Shown here piece by piece: positions 35,691 through 47,195 of a DNA stretch of 64,000 bases (its first letter is position 1; every line of letters begins with the position of its first letter). Origin of the DNA: Canna indica (Eukaryota; Streptophyta; Magnoliopsida; Zingiberales; Cannaceae); assembly GCA_034359265.1 (NCBI GenBank), contig CP136890.1:64543501-64607500 (forward strand), given 5' to 3'. The translations under genes and the position numbers were made by a program. Under the pieces are notes generated by a model. The model saw only the letters and a program-made list of their open reading frames with translations, had not been told where the DNA came from and made no database searches.

Positions 35691-37035
35691 ATGGCACTAG
35701 AGTTGGTAGCATCTATACCTCCTAGGTTTGATGAATCAAACTTTGGTCTTTGGAAGTCTAGGATGTACACCTAAAGACTCAAGGTTTAGATGTTTTTAAC
35801 ATAGTAAAAATTAAATATATTGAACCTAAGGAAAACATGAATGCATGGACCCAAAAACAAATTCATATGTTTGAATTAAATGCTAAAGCTACAAATTGCA
35901 TATTTTGTTCTATGAAAAATAATGTCTTTGAAAAGATCATGCATTGTACTTTCGCATTCAATACTAGGGGTTGTTTAAACAAGCTTTATAATTATGCAAA
36001 AACCGAAGAGCTCAATACACTTGATGAGGGGAGTGATGACAATTATCATCCACCCAATACTAATATGGTTTATGGAGCCCATACTGCCTCTAGTCATAGG
36101 AGTACTAAAAATCAAAAAAGGAAGGTGATTTGTCATGTGTGCAAAGAAAATGGGCATGTGAAGATGAATTGCCCTACCATGAAGAACAAGGAAAATAAGA
36201 GGTCGAATGCTTCCAAATCCTCATTCCACTCAAGTGAAGCATCCTCTTGCCATGACTATGAAGGCATCTCAAAAGAATGCCTCATGAATGATAACAATGA
36301 GGTACACTCTTCTCCTTCTAGTCATGTTAATAATAATGCAGTATTAACTCATCTAGCTCTCATGATTTTGATGAATTGATGGATGAGTATAAAATATGTA
36401 TGCCTTGCTTTTGAAAACGGATAAGGAAAATAAGAAGATTAAAAAGGAGAACTCTAGACTTAGTGCACATTTGCATGATCTAGAATTAGAAAATGAGAAA
36501 TTAAAATCTAGCTCATTTGATCCTAGTCATGATACATTGAAACTTGAGCTTAAGAACTTAAAGCTTGAAAATGAAAATTTGAAAAATGGTTTCAAAATTA
36601 AGAATGAGATTTTGAAAAATGAAAACTCAAAAATCAAAAAGAAAAATTATATGTTGAAATCTCAAATGCATGCTTTACATAACTTCATGATTGATTTGAA
36701 AAATAAGGTTCTAAACCTAAACAAGAAAGTGAATGAAATGAAAAATATTTTCTCATTTAAGAATTTTAGTAGAAATGATTTTTCAAAAAAGAATGTTCAT
36801 GCTAATGTTAAATCTCATGTTAGACATTCTACTTTTAAGCCTCATGTTCAAAAGACAAATGAAAACAAAAAGTTTAATGAAAATTATTTTTATTGTGGTA
36901 TATATGGCCATGCTATTCATGATTGTGCATTTAACAGAAGTCCAAGCGCAGTTAAGATACTTTAGATTCCTAGGCCAACTCACCCACAGGACCCAAAGCC
37001 ATTTGGGTACCAAAAGTCTCATCTTCTTTTGTAGG
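35691..37035 (+). pseudogene. Gag-like protein, element E (frameshifted)
   Basis: Same Gag as in element A, starting MALELVASIPPRFDESN. Three small deletions break it: 4 bp near 35771, 1 bp near 36338 and 1 bp near 36394. A TGG to TAG stop follows at 36963-36965. Preserved parts are knuckle 1 (CHVCKENGHVKMNC, from 36130), the Lys/Glu/Asn-rich coiled coil (36415-36730) and knuckle 2 (YCGIYGHAIHDCAF, first Cys changed to Tyr). Downstream of the stop the proline-rich PRPTHPQ and WVPKVS segments can still be read. As in A, the capsid core between the FNTRGCLNKLY segment and the acidic linker is absent. Confidence 0.8.
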
Positions 37036-39679
37036 GGGAGCTACCATACAAGGATGAGTAAAAAATGGTGTATTGAGGTTGACCTTGGATTCAAATGAAA
37101 AATTTCCATGAGGTTGCAACTTCAAGTCATCATGATGCCATAGTATAAAAATTGGTATCTAGGTATACTTCGTATCATCTCCTTACTTTGGTTGGTATCA
37201 TTTAAGTTAGAGTGTATGATACATGTTTAATTTGAGTTGGTTTCCCCGTTCTTGATAAGAGTTTTTTGAAAAATGATTTTGATTTTTGATTTCCCGGACT
37301 TTTCGGAGACCAATGTAGCCTATAACAGGGTCATACGACCTAGCAATTCTAAATCGTAGGCTCATTGTGGCCTTTCGGTTTTCAACCAATAGGAAGGGTT
37401 GGAGATCATGTTTTCATATTTATTATTTTTGTGATCTCTTAAAATTCGTTTTAGTATCACTTGATTTCATTTAAAACGAATTTCAAACTATCTAGCAAAG
37501 ATGCACTTTGAAAATGATATTTGAATCTCTCTTTGCTATTTGGTTTGGTTAGCTTGCTAGTAGCCTTAATTTCATTATCTACTAATGAAATCTACTTGCA
37601 AGTTGAAAATTTTAATGGAAGACTATGCTATCTAAAAGAAAATGGAAAAGGAAATGAAAAGTTTAGAAATTTTTTAGGAATGAGGTATGAGTTTGATTTT
37701 GCAAAAATCTTAGTATAATACTTGAATACTTGTGATATAATGGCATCTCTATACTCATGATTGTTTTTGCATAATAAATATATGAAATTTCATGAGTAGG
37801 TAAAATTTTGATAACTTAGACAATTTCATGATATCTTGATTGAATGAAATTTGCTCTAGGTTGAAATTCATATTAGAGACCTCATTTTGAGTTAGTGGTT
37901 GGCAAACATATTTAGATACACATATCACATGAGTCTAGGTATTTAAACATGGAAAAATCATGTGTAAATAGGAAAAATGATAACTAGCTCACCTTAGGGG
38001 ACTCAAACTTGAAAAAGTTTGACCTAAGTCAATAATTTGACTTAGAAATCTCATTTTGAGTCCAAGCTTCATAAACATATTTATGAATAGATATGACATA
38101 TTTCCATGCACTTAGAATGAGAAATTCATATGGATATAGAGAAAATGACATAGAGGCCATTTCAGGATAACCTCTTTTGAACCAAGTTGACCCAAGTCAA
38201 CAAATTAACTTAGATGTCTCATTTTCAATCCATATTTGAGGAACATGTTTAGATTTACTCATATTAAGTGTCCATAGGTTTAAGTTTGAAAAACTATCAG
38301 TAACTGATAAGATTGACACTTAGCAGGTTTCATGATAACTAGCTTAGTTTTGAATGAAACCATGCTAGATTGATATCTTGACTTAAGGACATAATTTTCA
38401 TTTCAAACTTGACATACACTCTTTACATGACCATTATATGGTCTTATAAAAGTTTGAATGAAAACTTTTTGAAAATAACTAAAAATTACGAAAATGCCAT
38501 TGAAAATTGAGCATTTTCAATCATTTCTAGGAAAATATAGAAAAATCATTTTTAGATGATTCTTGAAACTGCACTTTCACTGAAAAATCTAGTTTATTGT
38601 GTAAAAATTTCAAAACAAAATTCATCAAGAATCTAATTTATAATGGAATTTTGAAGTTGGATTTCGAAAACACAAAGTATCACTTACTTGAAATACTCAT
38701 TTTTCGATACTTTGATTTTTCTTCAAAAACTTCAAATGAAAAACTCATGTATATAATTTTGATTCCATTTCTAATATCATTCACACCATTGCTTGAGTAA
38801 AATCATTTCTAGGAATGATTTTGATAACTTGAATGATAGCTAGAAATATTCATTTTTTCATCGAAATCAATATAGGATGAAAAATGAACTTAAACAATTC
38901 ATTTTGAGCTCAAACTTCACACACGCATCTTAAATGATCATTCATCGATGTCTGGAAAGTTTGAAGCAAAATTGACAACTTTTGAAAAGTACTTGAAATT
39001 TATGAAAATGGCCCTGGACTTTTAGGAATTTTATGAATTTATATGAAACTGATTTTTGACATATTCTTGAATCTGTAGATTCCTTGAAAAATCTAGTTTG
39101 TCCAGTTAAAGTTTTAAAAAATTTCATCAAGAATATGATTTTATATGGATTTAAAAGTTTGATTTTTGTAAACTTGAAGTATACTTTGACCTAAGTCAAC
39201 AAAGTAACTTAGACCCTCATTTTCAGCCCAAACTTGACTCATATACTTAGATTCACTCATGTTAGATGTCTATGTGCCTAAGTTTAAGAAAACATGAGTA
39301 GATAGCAAAATTTGATACTTAGCCATTTTCATATTTTCATGCTTATTTCGAATGAAACCGTGCTAAGTTGAAAGTTTGATCAAATGATATTAGTTTCATC
39401 TCAAACTTGATATACATGCTTTAAATGACCATATCTTGGTATTTTGAAAGTTTGAATAAAATCTAAAAATATCATGAAAAAGATATGATATTCTTGAAAA
39501 TATCGATACTTAAGTTACTACATGATTCTTGGTTTGGATTTCATTTATCATTTCATTAAGTCTCTTATTTGATGTTTGGCTTTCATCCATTGAGTTGAGA
39601 CTTTCGCGGTTTTGAAAAAAAAATTAGAGTTTCAACTTTGAATTTTGATTGACTTTTCTTGCCCTTTTTGAGTGATATC
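37036..39679 (+). other. Non-coding internal region of element E
   Basis: AT-rich counterpart of 5475-8399, colinear with it over most of its length. Palindromic cores recur at about 38187-38212 and 39187-39212. No domain-bearing ORF. Confidence 0.7.
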
Positions 39680-39862
39680 AAAAGGGGGAGAAATATATAG
39701 ATAATGGGAAGAAAATATAGGAAAATCATGCAAATAGATAGGGGGAGTTCTATTGTATAAATATGCATGTTGATAGGGGGAGAAATCCCATGTTTGATAT
39801 CCTTTGCGCTTTAATGAATATATTTTCTTAAGGATGTTTGTCATCATCAAAAAGGGGGAGAT
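39680..39862 (+). promoter_or_regulatory. Polypurine-tract cluster of element E
   Basis: Purine runs at about 39682, 39738 and 39776 (AAAGGGGGAGAAA, AGGGGGAG, AGGGGGAGAAA), then the terminal tract AAAAAGGGGGAGAT at 39849-39862 next to the 3' LTR. Confidence 0.75.
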
Positions 39863-41526
39863 TGTTGGCTTAAGGTTCTCAACCTTGGTCTTAATCTCGA
39901 TTTTGATGATAACAAACATGGAACTACTGTTTCATTGAGAAATCTTTCATGCTCCAAGTCGGTTAGAGCTCAACGTCTCCGATCAAAAAATCGGAGAAAT
40001 AGGAAAAATCGGCAAGGACGCTCTTCGACGCTCGAGATTCTTTGTGAAGTTAGAGTTTAGGTTTAGAGTATCTAGTTTATGTTGTAAATCCTCATGATGA
40101 TGCATAAGAACCCAAAAACTAAACCCGAACCTCAAAACATGAAAACCCGGAAACTACCCTGAAATTTACTAAGCCTAGGGAGCTTCTTGGAGGGCTATAT
40201 AACCTAGACATTTTCTTGAGACAAAAAATAGCGATAATTGTTCCTTGGGTAAAAACTAGATAACAGGATATTTTTAAGGAATTTTGGAAGCCTTTAGCAT
40301 ACCCATATTTGACCCGGGATATTAGAAAATTTTTATTTTCCGAAAATTTATACTAGACCCCAAAAACTAAATTTTGATTCTTAAGGATTTTGCTTTTTTA
40401 AATATTTTTATTGAATCCAAATGGGGGTAATCCTTATATAACATTTATGTTTTAAAATTATTAACTTATTAACTTAAAGTTAAAAAATATTATATAATTA
40501 GACTTAGTGAATACGGAACCAGAAACGAGCAAACAAGCAAAAATAACAAGCAAACAAGTACTCTGCCCTGCCCAAGTTCGATCGACCGGCGGCATTTCGA
40601 TCGACCGATCAGTCGATCGAACATTACCCAGAACTAGCAGAATGCTCCGATTGCTCGAGCGGTCACTTGGTCAGTCAACCGACGATCGACCGGACAAGCA
40701 ATCGGCGGGCTGTAACGAGCAAAAAATCGCTCGTTGAGAATAGAGCGCTCTCTCTTCTCTTCATGACTTATAAATAGGAAGTCATGAGAGACTTCCTTCA
40801 TGATCTTGATCACTTCTACTACCTTTGAGACATTCTTTTGATCAATCCTAAGCCGTCATTGAGCCAATCTTGTGAAAACCCTAGCTTGAGCATTTCATCT
40901 CTTTGATTGAGCCTTACCTTCATTGTTTCATCATCAAATGCATCAAGAGAAAGCTAGGAATCTTATTGTGGAGCTAAGTACTTTATTGTTTGATTTATTG
41001 CTCCATTTTGTGTTGTATTTCCTTGTTATTTCATTGTATGTGAGTTTGTGTAAATGCTAGGTTGATTGAGTTGGTGGTTGCCTTGGTGTTAAGGCTTAAA
41101 TCCACCATTGTAAACTTAGTTTACTAGGATTAGTTGAGTTGTCCCTTAGGTTGAGGTGGGACAGTGCTCTCGGTAGGAAGGCGAGATACTTCTATGTGTG
41201 GAAGTGCCTTCGGTTTGAGAGCAGAGACTTTTTGGTGTAAAGTCCTCTTTGTAAGGAAAATGATATAATCTAGTAAAGCTAAGTTTGGAAATCCTAAGCG
41301 TTGTGCTTAGGTAGTGGGGTAGGCATTGGGGCCGAACCACTATAAATACTTGTGTTAGTATTATTTTCTTTGTGTATTGCATTGCTTATCTTTATTACTC
41401 GCTTCTGCATTTAGTCGTCAATTGTGAATTGCCTAAGTAACTTAAGAAACTATTAAAATCGGATTTAGGCTAATTAATTAGTTAACACACTATTCACCCT
41501 CCTCTAGTATGTCCATTTCACCAACA
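39863..41526 (+). repeat. 3' LTR of element E
   Basis: 1664-bp copy of 33971-35622, from TGTTGGCTTAAGG to ...TTTCACCAACA. TATA box 40769-40776, palindromic words 40575-40700. Scattered substitutions separate it from the 5' copy. Confidence 0.88.
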
Positions 41527-42555
41527 TGGACTATTATGTGTAGGTACACAGAGAAAAGAGGAAATTGCGGGGAATGACCCTTTTAGGATAAGGGTTTCAA
41601 AAACTGACCCCATTTAAGGCTTTTAAAAAATGGCTATATTTTGCATTATTCGATGAAAAATCCCTTAGAACAGATTTCATGAGAGAAATCTGAATTAAAA
41701 GCAAAAGGCGCCCATTTTTAAAAAATAAAAAATTTCCATCGCCTCCATTCTCCTCAACCTCCATTCTCAGAGTTCTGAAGCTAAAGTCAAACATTTTTGG
41801 CCTAAAATCAAACTCCTTCCATCCTCATTTTGAGATTGCGTGTGTTCCTCTTCCATCGCTTGTGGCCGACCCAGTATTGTTGAATTCCAATTGTCGTCAC
41901 CGACCTGTCAACCCTGCCTAGCCATCGATTTTCACATAAATTAAGGGAAATGTCAATAAGGTTTGTGTTGTTCTTGCCTGAAGTCGGGGTGATGCGGTCC
42001 GGCGCGTCTTTTGGCTTGGTGCAACACCGGTGGGGAGAGGGGGTACATGCAAAAGATATTTTGAAGCTCAAGTAAGAAATAGTCTGGGTAAGGAAAATAG
42101 AAATTAGAATCTATATGTAACTGGGGAGCATCGTGTTTGTATATAATGCAGGATGAGAGATGTCTAACAATAATGCCTCTCAGTCATCTCGTAGGGATGT
42201 GCTCAGAATGAGTCGAGGCTGATCTCAAAAATGCTGAGTTCATGATAGATGATTCCCTCGTAATTAATGAGGACGTAAATGTCACCCATCTAGTAAATTT
42301 AAGTTGTAATGAAAATAGATTAACAATAATCAGTGAGAAATTAACTTCATTCCAAGCATTCAAAGCAACATTAGTCAATTCACTGTATTTGGTCCAAAAT
42401 TTTTAAAATTTGAACATTCAGCATATCATTTATCATAAATGCAACTTGAGCATGGTCAAAAACACTCCAAAAGAGACGACACTTTCATAAAATGAAGAAA
42501 ACAAAAAGGGTTCTTGAGTGCCAACCATAATAATAACATGAATAGATTGATAACT
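41527..42555. other. Unassigned region between elements E and F
   Basis: About 1 kb without a recognised gene. The stretch 41566-41620 (GGGGAATGACCCTTTTAGGA, then AAGGGTTTC) resembles the terminal sequence of some Mutator-like elements, but no partner terminus was found. The rest is mixed-composition DNA with no domain. Confidence 0.3.
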
Positions 42556-43788
42556 TGTTGGCCGAAAGTTTTTTCCTTCGTGCTCTACTCTCTTCATGAT
42601 TATTTTGATAATAACAAGCCAAGTATATCTAACTGAGTTCTGGAAGCATGAAGATTGCAGGTTCGATAAAAGACAAAAGTTGGTTTCACGATTTGCGACA
42701 TCGGTCTCGATACGACGTACATTTACGATGACTCACAAGAGTTTGGCGCTTGCACCAAAGACGTCTTGGGCGAGTCTAGAGAACATCTGGAAAGATCTCT
42801 AAGTTGACGCACGTTGAAGGCCGGAACCCGAAAACAAAGCGCGCAACAAGAAGATCCAAAGAAGAAATTTCCAGCCCAAGTTCGGTCGATCGGTCGGTCA
42901 ACCGAATGTGGTCAAAAATTGGCAGTAGCCAATTCAGTCGATCGAATGTGATGAAAAATTAGTAGTAGCAAATTCGGTCGACCAGTCGATTGACTGAAGT
43001 GTGCCCAAAAGCTGCAAATTGCTGCGATTGCTTGGGCGGTCGATTAGTCGGTCAACCGACGATCGACCGGCAAGCAATCGGGCGTAGCCAACGGGCAGAA
43101 AAATGCCCGTTGACGACACCTTGAGTTTGGGGGGTTATAAATACCCACCCAAAACTCTCTCCCTACTGGGTGTTGATGCCTTTAAATCTAAAAGAGTAAT
43201 CCTAAGCATCTTCTAAGCTCTTTCTTTATCAAATCTTCAAAATCTAGCCCTTGATCCCTCAATCTCAAGTGTTCATCATTGGAGGGTCATTCAAGCTTGC
43301 TAGGCTCAACAAGAAGAGGTGATCCTATTGTGATAAGTCCTCTTTTCTCTCTTCTTGTTTCTTATGATTAAAGTATTTTTGGTTTGTTTTTTATTGTATT
43401 AACTTGATCGCATAATAAACCTTGTGTAGGGTCTAGCTAGTTGGTGGTAACCTTAGTGTTTAAGGTGTAAAGCCACTTGTGTAAAACTAGATTATGAGTT
43501 GTTCTTAGGAATTTAGGTGGGAAAGCTCACTCGGTGTGAAGGTGGATACTTCCGGGTGTGGAAGTACCTTCGAAGGGAGTGTAGGGTCTTTTCGATGTAA
43601 AGTCATCAATCGTAAGCTACTCTTAATTTAGTGCATCTGTGTGTGAAATCCTAAGCACGGGTCTTAGGTAGTATGCGGTTGCCTAAGTTGTAAGAAAATG
43701 ATTAAACTCGAAAAACCAAAATTAGGCAAAAAGATTTAGTTAACACACTATTCACCCCCCCTCCTCTATTGTGGTCATTTCTCCAACA
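42556..43788 (+). repeat. 5' LTR of element F
   Basis: 1233 bp, TGTTGGCCGAAAG to ...TTTCTCCAACA. TATA box 43136-43143; palindromic words 42880-43075. It lacks about 120 bp present in the 3' LTR: at about 43675 the sequence jumps from CTTAGGTAGT to TTGCCTAAG, skipping the GGAGTAGGCGGTTAGCCGAA to CATCTAATTGTG part. Confidence 0.87.
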
Positions 43789-43807
43789 TTTGGTATCAGA
43801 GCAAGTC
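43789..43807 (+). promoter_or_regulatory. Primer-binding site of element F
   Basis: TTTGGTATCAGAGCAAGTC directly follows the LTR; TGGTATCAGAGC is the standard initiator-Met tRNA site of plant copia elements. Confidence 0.85.
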
Positions 43808-43856
43808 GTAGATTGAGATTTCACTGTCTCCTCTACATCTAGTTTCGATCCGAAAA

Positions 43857-45138
43857 ATGGCACTAGAGTTGGTAGCGTCGGTACGTACCACCTAGGTTTG
43901 ATGAGTCAAACTTTGGTCTTTGGAAAGGAAGAATGTATACATTCTTAAAGACTCAAGGTATATGTGCGTTTAATATGGTAAAGTCAAAATACATAGAACC
44001 TAAGGAAAATATGGATGCATGGACCCAAGAACAAATTAACATGTTTGAGTTAAATGCTAAGGCAACAAATTATATATATTATTCTTTGGAAAATAACATT
44101 TGAAAAAGTCATGCATTGTACTTCGGCATATGATATTTGGGCTACTTTGAACATACTTTATGATTATGCTAAAACTGAAGAACTTGTTACCCTAAATGAA
44201 GGAGACGATGACAATTGTCATACTCCTATATCTAATGAAGTTCTTGAAGCTAATAGTGTATCTAGCCAAAGAAGTACAAAGAGTCGAAAGAGAAAGCTGA
44301 TATGTCAGCTATGCAATGAGAAAAGGCACGTGAAGAAGAATTGCCCTAGTATGAAGAACAAGGCAAAACGAAGGTCAAATGCTTCCACTCACTCACGTGC
44401 ATCAAGTGAAGCATCCTCACACCATGATCACGAAGCTAACATCATGGACGTCGATGAGGAGGTATGCTCTTCTTCTAGTCATGATAATCATAATCATAGA
44501 TCTAATTCATCTAGTTCCTCAGATCTTCTTTATGATGAATTGTTAGACAAATGTAAAATTATGTATGCCTTGATCGTTAAAAATGATAAAGAAAAATAAA
44601 AATTAAAAGAAAAAAATTTGTCACTTAGTTCTCATTTACATGAAGTAAAACTAGAAAGGATTTGAAAAACAAAAATGACATTTTGAAACAGGAAAATAGC
44701 TTGTTAAAAACCCAATTGCATGCATTGCATAAATCTATGAATGATTTAAAAAATGAGATATTGATTTTGAATAGGAAGATTAATGCTTTATTTCTTAAAA
44801 GTTCTAGAAATCAAAATGATTCATTTAGGAAACCACAAAATAAAAATGTTTTTTCTAAGAATGCTCATGTTCATCATAACTCACATGTTAAGCATTTCAA
44901 TGCTAGATCCCATGTCCATAGAATAAATAAAAAGAAATTTAATGGACATTGTTTTTGTTGTGGTATTTTTTGCCATGTCATTAATGATTGTGCTTTCAAG
45001 AAAAATTCAAGTGTAGCTAGGACAGTTGGGATTCCTAGGCCATCTAACCCGGCCCCAAGGACCCAAAGCCATTTGGATACCAAAAGTTTCTTGTTCTTTT
45101 GTAGGGGGAGTTACCACACAAGGATGAATGACAAATGA
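43857..45138 (+). pseudogene. Gag-like protein, element F (frameshifted)
   Basis: Third copy of the family Gag. It starts MALELVAS, then a 4-bp insertion near 43880 shifts the frame; further shifts lie near 44100 and 44600-44660 (a TAA at 44597-44599). Recognisable parts: YDIWATLNILYDYAKTEELV, knuckle 1 (CQLCNEKRHVKKNC, from 44301), a Ser/His-rich stretch, coiled coil (44560-44790) and knuckle 2 with all ligands kept (CFCCGIFCHVINDC, from 44952). It ends past the usual proline-rich motif. The capsid core is missing at the same point as in elements A and E. Confidence 0.8.
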
Positions 45139-46429
45139 AATATTAAAGTTGACCTTGGATTCGGATGAAAAAAATCTTCATGAGGTTGCAACTTCAAGTC
45201 ATCATGATGCCTTAGTAAGATTGGCATCAAAAATACATCGGTATCATTCCTATCACCTAATTCATATATATTATAGTTGGAATTTTGATACATAAATAAC
45301 TTTGGTTGATTTTCGTGCTCTCATTATATTTCTCAAAAAACATTCTTTATTTTTGATTTCTCGGTCTCTTCGAAGACCTTAGTGGCCTATAACGAGCCTA
45401 AGAAACCTTGCGGTTCAAAATTATGGTCTCTCTGTTTTCAACCAATATGAAGGGTTGGATATCTTACTTTTCAAAATATCATATTTTGATATCTCTCTAT
45501 TCGTTTTGGTTTCATGATGATTCTACTTGAAGCGAATTTATCACTATCTAGCTTAGGTTAAAATTCTCAAATGAAGATTTCTTTTTCACCTTTGCTATTT
45601 AGTATGCTAACTTGCTAGTTGTTATATTATTGAGCTACTAATGATTTTTGGCTTGCAAGTTAACATTTATTAAAAATGAAAGACTATCGTCAAAAATTGG
45701 GGAAAGAAAATAAAATCTATGGAATTCTTCAAGAAATGAGGTATGAGCGTTAATTTGGTAAAAATTCTTGCATGACACCTTTTTCTCTTGATTAAATGAA
45801 TTCCATATGCTTATGAATGATCTTGCATGTTGTTTGAATAAAATAGCTCAAATAAGAAATTTGGATTATAAAGAAACTCTAAAATCTTGAGTCTCTTTGT
45901 GATTACATAATATAGATAGATTTTAAATTTGGAGCCTTGTATCTTGATTGACAAATTTGACATAAGCATAAATTGCAAAATAATTATACTTAAACAAGTA
46001 TCTTGATGAATACAGAAAATTTCACATTTCAGGCAAATAAAAATGTGATGAGTTGATGTATTAAAAAATTGATATATATGATTAAAATTGCATAAAAATT
46101 TTAATAAAACTCTATATGCTCAAAAACAACATTATAAGTGATCTAGACAAGATCTTACCAGATCAGGGGATCCTACGATAGAAATCTAAGGTTTCGCATA
46201 AAGTCCAAATATTTACGAAAATGTCACTATGAACTTAAGGATTTTCTAGAAAATTGTAGTGATGTCCTTTTTGAGTGATTCTTGATTTTCTGGAATCCTC
46301 ATAATGCCTAGTTCATGTGAAAAAAAGTTTTATAAAATTCCAATATTTAGATCTCTCAAAATAATTTTCTTTATAACACACTTCAGCTCGAGCGGTCGCA
46401 CGACATGCGACCACCCGGTCGATCGGCGG
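45139..46429 (+). other. Non-coding spacer of element F
   Basis: AT-rich, no ORF of note. The first 700 bp correspond to the bodies of A and E just after gag (for example TGGCTTGCAAGTTAA and GAAATGAGGTATGAG); the remainder diverges. Confidence 0.6.
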
Positions 46430-47195
46430 ATAGAAAATGATCGTGTCCACCCATTTGGCCGACTGTTTTAATCTGAGCCCTTCAACATAAGCTTTTAAAC
46501 CCAAAACTAGGGTTCCTCTCACCATTCCAACCGGCCACTCACTCTCATTTCTTGGATCTTATGAGTTCTTCTCCACTTCTAAGGTAAAAACTCAACTCTT
46601 AGCTCTAATACATGAGTTAGGTCATCATGTTGAGTAGATCCTTCATCTCTATGTCTAGATTTACTCATAAAAATCATGGTTCATGCTTCTCTACTCTATG
46701 CATGGTGGTCTTTCTTTGATATTTTTGGCTCAAAACAAGTTCTAGGGAAGAAAAAATAAATTTCTTGTGTCTTTTGTGTGTTTAAAAGCTTTCTCTTCAT
46801 GAAATCTCATATTTTTTTCATTTTTTTTTGTTTGTTGTTGTTAAAAGGGATCTTCATGATGATTCAAATTTCTCATTTCCATTTGCCAATTTTTTTAGAA
46901 AAAAGAAAAATGCCAAAACAAAAGAGTGTTCTAAAAGAGTGTTGGTTTCCCTTTCTTTTGTGATTTTTTTTATCAAACGATGCATATTGGTGTCTTAAAA
47001 AAAAAACATATTTTGGACTCATACATTGATATTTAATATTAAAATTATAATGCTTTTCTCTCAAGAAGAAACATAAGAAAAAGATTATTGTAAAGAAATT
47101 AATGTTGATCTTAAAAGTGTCACTTCTCTTTGGTTTAGGTGCATACATTACCCATCAAAGCTAATTATATGCACATTATCTTAGTTGTCTTGCAG
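46430..47195 (+). promoter_or_regulatory. Leader exon and intron before the extra ORF
   Basis: 46440-46583 looks like a plant 5' leader (GGGTTCCTCTCACC, then CACTCACTCTC). It ends in a donor AAG|GTAAAA at 46583/46584. An acceptor TTGTCTTGCAG at 47185-47195 stands directly before the ATG of the extra ORF. A 612-bp, T-rich intron between them would let a spliced subgenomic RNA express the ORF. This is inferred from sequence only. Confidence 0.5.

Larger units (their letters stand above)
33971..41526 (+). mobile_element. Complete pol-less element E
   Basis: About 7.56 kb with the same layout as element A: 5' LTR 33971-35622, primer site 35623-35641, gag remnant 35691-37035, non-coding body, purine tracts 39680-39862, 3' LTR 39863-41526. 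The flanks read TGAAC (33966-33970) and TGGAC (41527-41531), a target-site duplication with one change. There is no pol in any frame. Confidence 0.82.
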
